From Glycine soja (taxonomy: Eukaryota; Streptophyta; Magnoliopsida; Fabales; Fabaceae), in NCBI RefSeq assembly GCF_004193775.1, contig NC_041002.1:34197112-34261111 (forward strand): DNA of 64,000 nucleotides. The letters run 5' to 3'. Of this stretch, positions 54,501-64,000 are shown piece after piece (the first letter of the stretch is position 1; each line of letters starts with the position of its first letter). Below the pieces are notes generated by a model. It was not told where the DNA came from and did not search any database. It worked only from the letters and a program-made list of their open reading frames with translations. A program made the position numbers and the translations under genes.

Positions 54501-55701
54501 ATCAAAATATATCTTGCAAAAAGATAAAAAAACAACTTAACCAAACACTTTGTTCCGAAAGAACTACGTAGGTCTGATTTCCTCATCGCAAATTGAGGAA
54601 TACGTAGGAGCAAAGGGAAACACCCTTGTCGACCACTAAAAGAGAAAAAATATAAAAAGGGTATAAAGGATATAAGGACATAAAAGGGAACGTAAAAATC
54701 AAAGTCATGTTTGCACATTCGATTAAAGGCTGCCGTCCCTTGTGACGGACGTGTGGGGTGCTAATACCTTCCCCGCGCGTAAATACAACTCCCGAACCTT
54801 TCACTTAAAAGTTCGTAGATCGTGTCTTTTCCGGTTTTTCCGACGTTTTCCTCAAATAAACGTTGGTGGCGACTCCGCGCGTATTCCTTTCGTGGAACAC
54901 GCATCCCGCGAGTCACGCGTCGCCCTCCCGCCGAAGGGTAGGTTGCGACAGATCTCATCTAGATATTATTTCATTTAGATCTTATCTTATATTATCTTAT
55001 CTAGATTTTATTTTATTTTTTTAATGGGCTTGGATTTAAAACAGATTTGTAAGCTTTGTGGCTGGAAAACTATATAACAGCACCAAGGTTCTAGTTTAGG
55101 CCTTCTCTCTGCTCTTTCTCCTTTTTTTCGTTTTTCGCAATTCCAGTTCTGACTTTTAGTTATATCAATAAAATTTCGTTCTCTATTGATTAATGGAAGG
55201 CTAAGTCCCCAGCGTTGTTTTCTCTTGAGGATCAAGCACAGTTCTCTTTGAGGTTCTATTATTATTGCTAAATTGTGTTCAGTTTTTCCTCTTCACTAAT
55301 TACTCTAAATTTGTTGCTATTAATTCATGCATGCTTAGTGCTTGATTAATTGTCTCTGCACTTAATTTACGTTCATGCTTAATGATCGTTTATGAGTAAT
55401 TGGTGTATGTGTTTCTTAATCACATAATGAATGCCTTATGTTAAATTTCACTTAGTAATTTAATTTAGGGTTGGATTAAGTGGTTAAACTGATAAGGGAT
55501 AAATTCTCACAACCTAGGATAAGAGACTTGCTTGTGAATCAAGGGGAAGCAACGTATTTTAATTCTTATATTTTCTAATTCTTATATTTTCTCTGTTATG
55601 AACATTTGGTTTATCATTGCTCGTTGGGAAACGACCTAGGATCACTTCCTAATTACTACATTTTAATGTTTATTTGATTCGGGTACGACCTCGATCAAAT
55701 T

Positions 55702-55719
55702 TGACACCATTTCCGAGGA
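55702..55719 (+). other. Primer-binding site, tRNA-Asp type (degraded)
   Basis: TGACACCATTTCCGAGGA resembles the Athila site TGGCGCCGTTGCCGGGGA with five transitions or transversions and is followed by GCAGTGTCC. The position after the LTR fits. Confidence 0.75.
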
Positions 55720-56570
55720 GCAGTGTCCAAAGATTCATAATAGCTAGTAATTCGTGTTTTATGTTTAGTTGTTTTATGTTTTCGTGTGTTGTGTTAGTGT
55801 GTGTTAGTGTTGTGTTTGTGTTGCGTTAAGTGTGTTTAGAGTCTTGTTATTTTGTTTAGTGTGGTGTTCTATTTTAGTTTTTTTGTTCAGTGCTACCCCT
55901 GTTTCAGTTTTGTGTTTTGCTGTGAATAGTGATTTGCGACGGATTTAGCGACCACTTTTGTTGAACTGGAAAACAGGGTAGTAGTGGAAATCCCTTAGCG
56001 ACACATTTTGGAGACCACCCTTGCTGAATTAATTGGGATTTTTTGTTTTGGTAGCTATAGTTGTTATTTTTGGCTGAATTTTTTTGTGGTCACTTCTTTT
56101 GATCCATATTTTGTGGGAAAAATAGCTGGAGCCCTTAGTTTGGTCAGATTTGAAAGCTCCAAAAAAGTAGCAAATTTGATTTTTGTCAAAACTTCAAATG
56201 GCCATAACTTTTGCTCCGGTTATCAGAATCGCAATTATTATATATGTATTTGGGGTAGAAAAAATTTTCCCATGTTGTGGCATCCTGCCATAGGCTGGCT
56301 GAGGTCTCCTTCTTCCAAAAATTGCGATTCTGTCAAAAGTTTTTTATTTTCCAAGTATTATTCTCTTATTTTTCTTAACTTATCATTTTTAGCTTCTATA
56401 GTTAGACTTTGAATTTTTGTTTGAAATTTTTTGTGCTATCTTCTCATCCTCTTATAAGGTTTCTCACAAAATTTCAAGTCATTTGGATATCATTTAATGG
56501 TAGCTGTAGTTCAAACCTACACAGTTACTTGCATAAGAAGGCAACTAGTTGTGCATGCTGAATATAGTAT
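55720..56570 (+). other. Athila untranslated leader
   Basis: T-rich non-coding sequence between primer site and gag. It includes GTGTTAGTGTGTGTTAGTG repeats at 55785-55830. A 134-codon open frame at 56008-56412 has no family motif and is most likely chance. Confidence 0.65.
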
Positions 56571-57866
56571 ATGACTAGAGGCCATCCATCTGACTTACAA
56601 CCCTTTGATCCTGAGATAGATAGGACATTTCATAGATTAGTTAGACATCATTTAGTACCTTTTGAGCATCCTGAGCATTATGTTATTGGTGATTTTGAGC
56701 ATTAATTTTTTGAGCATTCTGATTTTGAACATTCTGAGAACATGGCACAACCTCCACCCTATGAGAGGACTCTAAGGGAAATGGCTGCACCTGATTTCAC
56801 CTACGAAAGCTTATGCATCCAATACCCTGATGAGGATGTCCCATATGTTCTTAAAACTGGACTGATCCATTTGCTTCCAAAGTTTCATGGCCTTGCAGGT
56901 GAAGACCCGCACAAACATCTGAAAGAATTCCATATTGTCTGCTCCACCATGAGACCCCCAGATGTCCAGGGGGATCACATATTTTTGAAGGCCTTTCCTC
57001 ATTCTTTAGAGGGAGTGGCAAAGGACTGGCTTTATTACCTTGCTCCATGGTCCATCACGAGCTGGGATGACCTCAAGAGAGTATTCTTAGAAAAAATTTC
57101 CCCTGCTTCCAGGACCCCGACCATCAGAAAGGATATTTCAGGCATTAGACAACTCAGTGGAGAGAGCTTATATGAATACTGGGAGAGATTCAAGAAACTA
57201 TGTGCCAGTTGTCCTCACCACCAGATTTCTGAGAAGCTTCTCCTCCAATATTTTTATGAAGGACTCAGTAACATGGAGAGAAGCATGATAGATGCTGCCA
57301 GTGGTGGTGGAGCCCTTAGAGACATGACTCCTGCTGAAGCCAAAAATTTAATTGAGAAGATGGCTTCAAACTCCCAGCAATTTAGTGCTAGAAGTGATGC
57401 TATTGTCATTAGAGGAGTGCATGAAGTAGCCACGAATTCGTCTTCATCAGCTGAGACTAAGAAGCTTAAAGGTAAACTAGATGCCTTGGTTAACCTGGTA
57501 ACTCAACTGGCCATGAATCAAAAATCTGCACCTGTCGCCAGACTCTGTGGTTTATGCTCCTCTGTCGACCACCACACAGACCTTTGCCCTTCTGTGCAAC
57601 AATCTGAAGCAATTAAACAGCCTAAAGCTTATGCTGCAAACATCTACAACAGACCTCCTCAACCTCAGCAGCAAAATCAGCCACAACAGAACAATTATGA
57701 CCTCTCCTGCAACAGGTACAATCCCGGGTGGAGGAATCATCCCAACCTTAGATGGTCGAATCCTTCACAACAGCAGCAACAACAACAACAACCTTATTTT
57801 CAAAATGTTGTTGGCCCAAGTAGACCATACATTCCTCCACCAATCCAGCAGCAACAACAGCAATAG
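56571..57866 (+). pseudogene. Athila Gag
   Basis: The ATG at 56571 (MTRGHPSDLQPFDPEIDRTF) is in frame with the long open part; a TAA at 56703-56705 breaks it. From 56742 the frame is open for 374 codons. It has the retrotransposon Gag domain (FHGLAGEDPHKHLKEFH, LKAFPHSLEGVAKDWLYYL, YEYWERFKKLCASCP), then a knuckle CGLCSSVDHHTDLC (C-x2-C-x4-H-x4-C). A Gln-rich tail ends at a TAG that replaces CAG. A second stop at 57900 precedes the next open part, which is in the same frame. Confidence 0.88.
57655..57865 (+). repeat. CAA/CAG-rich poly-Gln coding stretch
   Basis: Clusters of CAGCAGCAACAACAA encode Gln runs in the Gag tail (57664-57700, 57770-57790, 57846-57864). Such runs slip easily in replication. 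Confidence 0.8.
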
Positions 57867-57920
57867 CCCCAGAAACAGCAAACAGTTGAGGCTCCTCCGT
57901 AACCTTCCCTTGAAGAACTT

Positions 57921-58682
57921 GTGAGGAAAATGACAATACAAAACATGCAGTTTCAACAAGAGACTAGAGCCTCCATTCAGAGCTTAACTAATCAGATGGG
58001 ACAATTGGCTACACAGTTAAATCAACAACAGTCCCAGAATTCTGACAGATTACCTTCTCAATCTGTCCAAAATCCCAAAAATGTGAGTGCCATTGCATTG
58101 AGGTCGGGAAAACAGTGTCAAGAACCTCAACCAACAACATCTTCCTCATCCGCAAATGAAACTGCCCAACCTCACTCTACTCCAGAAAAAGATGATGACA
58201 AAAATTTAAAGAGTAAGTTACCTAAAAATTTCTATGCATGGGAATCTAAGGAGAAGCAGCATATCCCTCTTCCATTCCCTCCAAGAGCAATTTCCAACAA
58301 AAAAATGAAAGTGGCAGAGAAGGAGATCTTGGAAACATTTAGAAAAGTAGAGGTAAACATACCTCTGCTGGATGCAATAAAGCAAATTCCAAGATATGTT
58401 AAATTCTTGAAGGAGCTATGCACTAATAAGCGGAAGCTTAAAGGAAGTGAAAGAATTAGTATGGGCAGAAATGTCTCCGCACTGATTGGTATATCTGTTC
58501 CCCAAATCCCTGAAAAATGTAAAGATCCAGGTACATTCAGCATACCTTGTATTATAGCGAACAGTAAGTTTGACAATGTCATGCTAGATTTAGGAGCTTC
58601 TGTTAGTGTTATGCCTTTGTCTATTTTTAATTCTCTATCTCTTGGTCCTTTGCAGTCAACTGATGTGGTAATTCATTTAGCT
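57921..58682 (+). pseudogene. Athila Gag-Pol linker and protease, cut by LTR-G
   Basis: Continues the Gag-Pol frame: a coiled, Gln-rich linker (SIQSLTNQMGQLATQLNQQQ), IALRSGK, the basic IPLPFPPRA segment, VEVNIPLLDAIKQIPRYVKFLKELC, and the protease active site DLGASVSVMP at 58588-58617. The frame runs to IHLAN, where the solo LTR-G enters; on the far side it resumes with RSVAYPAG. Confidence 0.88.
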
Positions 58683-58685
58683 AAT

Positions 58686-59634
58686 TAATGCAATCCTACC
58701 CCCCAAGGACATTGGATAGAAGACTCCAAGAAGATTGGGCCAAAGATGCAAGAGAAGGCCCTAGGATTCTCATGAGCCTTAGGGTAGATTTCGGGCCCAT
58801 GGGCTAAGTATGAGCCCACTTATCTTTGTACATATTAGATTAAGGTTTTATTAATTTTGGGTCTTGTATTTAGGGCTCCATAATGTAGGTAGGGTATCCT
58901 AGAAATATAGGATTTTTCAGCCCTTGTATTTTAGGGCACCTAGACTAGTTTTTGTATTAGGGGTAGTTTTGTAATTTCACATACACTAAGTGAATATTTG
59001 ATGTGTGTGGTTGGAAATAAATTTAATTGAATTGGTAGAAGCCCAATCCAATTAAATTTTAGATGGGGAGGTGAGCATTTGCTTACTACACCCCATTGCC
59101 ACATCATATAGTCACATTTTGTGCATGTCCTTCATGCTTTTCATGCCTCATGACACCTAAGCACTTAGTGGAGAATCTTGGAATTAATCTTGGATTAGTG
59201 GGCTGAACCATAACTAAAATTCACTAATCATAATTAGTGAAATTTTGGCTCCAAAGTTTGGCTCCACAAATTCAAGTGAAATTTGAATTTCCTTCCAATT
59301 TTGTGTGACACTTAGGCTTTAAATAGAGGTCATGTAAGTGCATTTTTTTCAACTTTGATCATTTAAATATCAAACTTCAGATTTCAAAGCTCATTTAGAG
59401 CACAAAATTTTGTGCTCTTCTCTTCCTCTCCCTTCATTCATCTCCTTCTTCCTCCAAGCTCTTATCCATGGCCTCCTATGGTGGTGAGCTTCTTCAAGAC
59501 TCATCTTCTCCTTGAAGTGGCATCTCCTCTCTCTCTTCATTTCTTCATTCTGCTGCCATTCATCTTCCAAGAAGCAAAGGAATCCATTCATAAAGAAGAT
59601 CCTAGGCCTACAAGCTCCAATGGAGCTTACATTA
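58686..59634 (+). mobile_element. Solo LTR-G inside Athila pol
   Basis: Flanked by a perfect CTAAT duplication (58681-58685, 59635-59639). Ends are TAATG...CATTA where copy 3375-4302 has TGATG...CATCA: both termini carry a matching change, each a C-to-T type transition when read on the proper strand. A TATA-like CTTTAAATAG is near 59318. Removing the LTR and one target copy restores the pol frame. Confidence 0.93.
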
Positions 59635-60200
59635 CTAATAGAAGTGTTGCCTATCCTGCTGGTTTCATAGAGGATGTCTTAGTTAGAGTTGGTGAACTGA
59701 TTTTCCCTGTTGATTTTTATATTTTGAATATGGAGGAGGGATTTTCTAAAGGATCAGTTCCCATCATTCTAGACAGACCTTTTATGAAAACTGCTAGAAC
59801 TAAGATAGATGTATATGCAGGCACACTATCTATGGAGTTTGGTGATATAACTGTTCATTTTAATATTCCTGATGCTATGAAACACCCATCTGAAGATCTT
59901 TTTGTATTTCGTGTTGAAATAATTGACCATATTGTTGATGAATACATGACTGATCTTCATTCTAATTTGCATGCCTGTCACTCTTCATGCATTGAATCTG
60001 AATTTGTACTTGATCATATGTCTGAATTTGATGCTGAGAGTGAATCTAAATTTGATATTGATTACATGTCTAATGTTTTACCTCTTGAGATTGATTTTAT
60101 AAAGTCAGATAGAACTAACCATGTTTCAGGAAGTACACATACTTCCGACTTTCTTTATGAGGTACAGGCTGAGAAACCATCTCCTTCTACAACTATCTAG
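59635..60200 (+). pseudogene. Athila protease end and spacer
   Basis: Resumes with RSVAYPAGFIEDVLVRVGEL and VPIILDRPFMKTARTKIDV, the second half of the Athila aspartic protease, then an acidic spacer of about 100 residues with repeated DHMSEFDAE-like units. It ends with a TAG at 60198-60200 in place of CAG; the next part is in the same frame. The true coding start is at 59640; an upstream ATG at 59412 lies in the LTR and is not relevant. Confidence 0.85.
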
Positions 60201-61368
60201 CCGGCCACACCAGAATTGAAGCCTCTACCATCAAATTTAAAATATGCTTACTTGGATGATAGCAAAAGTTTTCCAGTAATTATATTTGCCTCCCTTGCTA
60301 ATGAGCAAGAGGAGAGGCTGTTATCAGTTCTCAAGAATCATAAGAAGGCTATAGGCTGGACCCTGGCGAACATTCCTGGTATTAGCCCATCCACATGTAT
60401 GCATCGAATAAATTTAGAGGATGGGGCTAAACCAGTAAGACAGTCACAAAGAAGACTCAACCCAGTGATTCTTGATGTAGTGAAGAAGGAGGTAACCAAG
60501 CTTTTGCAAGCTAGCATCATTTATCCTATCTCTGTCAACCAATGGGTGAGTCCCGTCCAGGTAGTCCCGAAGAAAACCGGCCTCACCGTGATAAAAAATG
60601 AGAAGAAAGAGCTGATTCCTACTCGGGTGCAGAATAGTTGGAGAGTCTGCATCGACTATAAGAGGCTGAACCAGGTTACCAAAAAGGACCATTTTCCACT
60701 GTCATTCATTGACCAGATGCTTGAACGCCCGGCAGGTAAATCTCACTACTGTTTCCTTGATGGTTTTTCTGGTTATATGCAAATCACTATTGCTCCTGAG
60801 GATCAGGAAAACACCACATTCACCTGCCCCTTCGACACTTTTGCCTATAGGAGGATGCCTTTCGGCCTGTGCAATGCCCCTGGTACCCTCCAGCGGTGCA
60901 TGATTAGTATTTTTAGTGATTTTTTAGAAAATTGCATAGAGGTGTTTATGGATGATTTCACTGTATATGGATCCTTTTTTGATGTTTGTTTGGATAGTCT
61001 GGAAAAAGTTTTGAATAGATGCACTGAAACTAACCTTGTTCTAAATTTTGAAAAATGTCATTTTATGGTTGAGCAAGGTATAGTTTTAGGCCACATTATT
61101 TCCAATAAGGGAATTTAAGTAGATCCTGCAAAAATTTCTGTTATTTCACAATTTCCTTACCCCTCTTGCGTGCGAGAGGTATGATCTTTTCTTGGTCATG
61201 CAGGATTCTACAAGCGCTTTATAAAAGATTTTTGCAAAGTAGCCCTTCCACTATCCAACTTGTTGCAAAAAGAGGTGGAGTTTGACTTTAATGATAAATG
61301 CAAAGAGGCTTTTGATTGCCTCAAAAGAGCACTGACTACCACCCCCATCATCCAGGCACCCGACTAGG
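60201..61368 (+). pseudogene. Athila reverse transcriptase
   Basis: Open 60216-61115. Motifs in order: YPISVNQWVSPVQVVPKK, WRVCIDYKRLNQVTKKDHFPL, FLDGFSGYMQI, MPFGLCNAPGTLQRCM and the catalytic FMDDF at about 60946-60960 (Athila elements often have F for Y). FEKCHFMV and LGHIISNKGI follow. Stops at 61116 (GAA to TAA type), 61182 (CGA to TGA) and 61365 (TGG to TAG) interrupt the connection to RNase H, and a one-base insertion in a T run near 61378 shifts the frame. Confidence 0.9.
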
Positions 61369-61386
61369 TAGTCCCTTTTTGAGCTT

Positions 61387-61836
61387 ATGTGTGATGCATC
61401 CAATTATGCATTGGGGGCTGTCCTTGCTCAGAAAATTGATAATTTGCCTATGGTGATATATTATGCTTCTAGGACTTTAGATGCTGCCCAAGCGAATTAT
61501 ACTGCTACTGAGAAAGAGCTACTAGCCATAGTTTTTGCTCTTGAAAAATTTTGTTCTTATTTGCTTGGTACTCACATTATTGTTTATACTGACCATGCAG
61601 CTTTAAAGTACTTGTTGAAGAAGGCTGATTCAAAGCCTAGGTTGATCCGATGGATGCTCTAGCTCCAAGAATTTGACTTGGAGATCCGTGATAGGAGCGG
61701 AGCACAAAATTTAGTTGCTGATCATTTGAGTCGGATCGAACATGTGTCTGATGAGGACTCACCCATTCGGGATGATTTCTCGGATGATCATTTATATATA
61801 TTGTATAGTATTTCTAATTCTCTTTCTACTCCCTAG
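61387..61836 (+). pseudogene. Athila RNase H
   Basis: [14 protein letters not shown] carries the first catalytic Asp, [16 protein letters not shown] the Glu, [12 protein letters not shown] the second Asp, and RSGAQNLVADHLSR the last. A TAG at 61660-61662 replaces CAG in MLQLQEF, and another at 61834 lies in the linker to integrase. Otherwise the domain is whole. Confidence 0.9.
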
Positions 61837-61950
61837 TTTGCTAACATTGTCAATTATTTAGTTGCTTATGTTTTTCCTCCCTTAGCATGTAAGGCTAAAA
61901 AAGATAAAATTAAAAGTGATGCTAAGCATTTTATTTGGGATGACCCCTAC

Positions 61951-63141
61951 TTGTGGAAATTGTGCAGTGATCAGGTCATTAGACGATGCATTCCAGATCA
62001 TGAGACTGACTCAGTCTTGCAGTTCTGTCATTCTTCCGTACTAGGAGGTCATCTAGGTGTTCAAAGGACAGCCCGCAAAGTGCTTGATTATGGCTTTTAT
62101 TGGCCCACCATCTATAAAGATGCGTGGAAGATTTGTAGCACTTGTGAGCAGTGTCAGAGAGCAGGAAGTGCACTTACATGGGGACAACAAATTCCTCAGC
62201 AACCTATGCTATTTTGTGAGGTGTTTGATGTCTGGGGTATAGATTTCATGGGCCCTTTTCCTGTATCTTTTGGTTATGTTTACATTCTCCTTGTAGTTGA
62301 TTATGTTTCAAAATGGGTGGAAGCCAAGCCCACTAGAACTAATGATGCTAAGGTTGTTGTAGATTTTGTCAGATCTAATCTGTTTTGCAGGTTTGGAGTA
62401 CCTAAAGCAATCGTTAGTGATCAAGGAACCCATTTTTGCAACAAATCAATGCATGCCTTGCTTAAAAAGTACGGGGTTGTACACAGGGTATCCACACCAT
62501 ACCACCCCCAAACCAATGGACAGACAGAAATTTCTAACAGGGAGATCAAGAGAATTTTAGAGAAGATTGTGCAGCCAAGCAAGAAAAATTGGAGTACCAA
62601 GCTTAATGATGCTCTTTGGGCACATAAGACTTCCTACAAAGCACCCATAGGAATGTCTCCTTATCGGGTTGTCTTTGGAAAGGCGTGTCATCTTCCAGTT
62701 GAGATTGAGCACAAAGCATACTGGGCAGTGAAGACCTGCAACTTCTCTATGGATCAAGCTGGTGAGGAAAGAAAGTTGCAACTGAGTGAGTTAGATGAGA
62801 TCCGCCTAGAAGCCTATGAGAATGCCAAGTTCTACAAAGAAAAGACCAAGAAGTTCCATGATAGCATGATAATTAAGAAGGACTTCATGGTTGGGCAAAA
62901 AGTGTTATTGTATAATTCTAAGCTTGGACTCATGAGTGGTAAGTTGAGGTCTAAGTGGATTGGTCCTTTTGTTGTTACTAATGTTTTTCCTTATGGTACA
63001 GTTGAGATCAAAAGTGACTCCACAAACAAGAGTTTCAAGGTCAATGGACACCAACTTAAGCCATTCCTCACAAACCCTTCTTTAGTGGACGTAGTGGTGG
63101 AAGAGACTTCCTTACTCCACCCTACTATTCCTCCACCATGA
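61951..63141 (+). pseudogene. Athila integrase
   Basis: Open for 396 codons. Zinc domain H-H-C-C ([19 protein letters not shown]...CSTCEQCQ), core with D in [11 protein letters not shown] in VSDQGTHF and E in [10 protein letters not shown], plus [10 protein letters not shown]. The C-terminal region holds [16 protein letters not shown], and I see no chromodomain. This is the best preserved part of the element and has no internal stop; it is still called pseudogene because the polyprotein upstream is broken. Confidence 0.9.
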
Positions 63142-64000
63142 CTTAGGGAGTTTTTCTTTGCCTATCTCCTTCTTTACTTTTATTACATTTGTCCGATTCT
63201 ATTTGATGGTTTAATTGCTTTTAATCTTTTAATTACGCTACATTGAGGACAATGTGTTGTTTAAGTATGGGGGGAGTGTTCTTTGGTTTTGGTTTTGCTA
63301 GTTTTGTTAGTTTTGTTTGTGTTAAATTTGTTAGTTTTGTTGGGTTTCTAGTTTAATATTTTAGGTCAATTCTGTTTGCATGTACAAATTTGCATATTTT
63401 TCTTTGAATTATAGGATATGTTCAAGAAATGGGTAATTGTTCTGAAAATAAAAGTCTCTTGACATTTTGTGATTTGAATTCCTTGTTTTTACTCTACATG
63501 TCATCATAGTTTTGAAAGCTCAATTTGAAAGTGATAAGTTTACCTTTGTTAGAATTTGAGCCATCCATCATCATAATAATTTGGTGTGTTTTGCCCCATT
63601 GATTGCTTGCACAATAGCCTTGGCTTGATTCTTGTTGATGCTTCCTAATTCACATGCATATTTGGAAATGATTTAGGCAATTTTGTTCTTATAAACTTCT
63701 AGCCAAATGGACTTACCTTGAATTAATTCCTTTGATAGCCCCTTTGAGCCTATGTTCCCCTTTCTTTGTTTTGAAGCTCATTACAATCCTTAAGTGAAAA
63801 ACCATGATATCACCTTACCCTTAAGGAATTTTGGAGCTTTGGAATTGTTTTGGAAATAAATGTTGGGGGGGGGGGGGGGGTATGTTTCATTGGAAGATAT
63901 GATTTTTGGCCATGCTTAATGTTTTATTTTGGCCATGCTTGGTGTATATATATATTGCCTAGTTCTTGCTTTAATCTTCAAATCCGTACTGTTTATTAAA
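63142..64000 (+). other. Athila 3' internal non-coding region
   Basis: The sequence has TTGAGGACAATG and a purine tract AAGTATGGGGGGAGTG at about 63265-63282, common after Athila pol. A run of 16-17 G occurs at 63865. No envelope-like frame is visible before the window ends, and the 3' LTR has not been reached. Confidence 0.7.

Larger units (their letters stand above)
52974..54950 (+). mobile_element. Solo LTR-I, Ogre/Tat-like Gypsy
   Basis: TGTCATACCC...GTTGCGACA, flanked by a perfect GATCT duplication (52969-52973, 54951-54955). TATA box CTATAAATAG at about 53519. The block GAACTACGTAGGTCTGATTT, with CCTCATCGCAA and GGATACGTAGGAGC, occurs twice (54279, 54559) and recalls legume Ogre/Tat LTRs. 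U3 repeats TTCCGTAA many times. It is GC-richer than its surroundings. Confidence 0.88.
52713..55697 (+). repeat. 5' LTR of the Athila element
   Basis: Begins TGTGCCATTATTTTC and ends near GACCTCGATCA. Without the nested LTR-I it is about 1.0 kb. The right part (54951-55697) contains TATATAACAG near 55069 and the U5 run to the primer site. The right edge is placed by the primer site, to within a few bases. Confidence 0.75.
52713..64000 (+). mobile_element. Athila-type Ty3/Gypsy element (3' end outside window)
   Basis: 5' LTR 52713-55697 (with a nested solo LTR), a tRNA-Asp-type primer site, an 850 bp leader, gag, protease, reverse transcriptase, RNase H and integrase in the order of Gypsy elements, then a non-coding 3' region. 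It inserted into Copia B2; the target is probably ATTAA (52708-52712), which should reappear after the 3' LTR. Pol keeps one frame across most of its length despite about nine stops, so the copy is old but not scrambled. Confidence 0.9.

Noticed and set aside
56008..56412. 134-codon open frame in the Athila leader as a gene
   Set aside because: Hydrophobic, compositionally odd, no motif, in a T-rich leader; most likely chance.
63142..64000. Envelope-like gene after Athila pol
   Set aside because: No open frame of useful length before the window ends; it cannot be excluded further right.

Overview
The window reads as plant nuclear DNA, most likely soybean or a close Glycine relative. It is AT-rich, has GT-AG introns, and is packed with Copia and Gypsy LTR types of the kind seen in that genus. 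The species call is recognition, not proof. I support one host gene, an aldo-keto reductase of the AKR4C9 type in seven exons (10789-15674, + strand). Nearly everything else is transposable elements, stacked inside one another.

Layout. 1-4302: 3' half of a wrecked Ty3/Gypsy element ending in its 3' LTR (family G). 4303-10496: an old minus-strand Copia element (K), hit by that Gypsy element and by three solo LTRs (A, B, A). 10497-10788: AKR promoter. 10789-15674: AKR gene, with a hAT-type MITE in intron 1 and a solo LTR carrying a nested MITE in intron 4. 17500-26476: a fold-back, Mutator-like element split by a hAT-like element, itself split by a 7.3 kb LTR-A Copia element that holds the pol and 3' LTR of a second family (B). 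26694-33476: a CACTA-like remnant, an LTR-C, a dead PIF/Harbinger transposase and an LTR-F. 33939-42515: a dead Copia element (D) interrupted by solo LTRs of families E, C and E. 42516-45342: a truncated Athila-like Gypsy copy. 45343-52712: a Copia B element interrupted by a young minus-strand non-autonomous B element. 52713-64000: an Athila-type Gypsy element whose 5' LTR holds an Ogre/Tat-like solo LTR (I) and whose pol holds a second LTR-G. Its 3' end is outside the window.

Family letters are local labels. A = TGTAGAAGC...GATCCAACA; B = TGTGAATG...CTAACA; C = TGTTAGTCG...; E = TGTTAGAGATA...; G = TGATGCAATCC...TTACATCA; I = TGTCATACCC...GTTGCGACA. I found target-site duplications by eye for most insertions, so the order of events can be read.

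Three signals are not explained by ordinary annotation. (1) The U3 regions of LTR families A, B and E carry the palindrome GTAATCGATTAC in pairs spaced almost always 21 bp apart, about two helical turns. (2) The transcribed leaders of LTR-A, and more weakly B and I, carry series of small hairpins with constant loops and stems that change in a compensatory way. (3) A fold-back element with arms of about 350-400 bp flanks a four-copy 90 bp repeat.

The AKR gene should supply an NADPH-dependent carbonyl reductase. The retroelements do not appear to work together with it, except that LTR-K sits divergently about 175 bp upstream of the AKR TATA box. No retroelement here looks autonomous.
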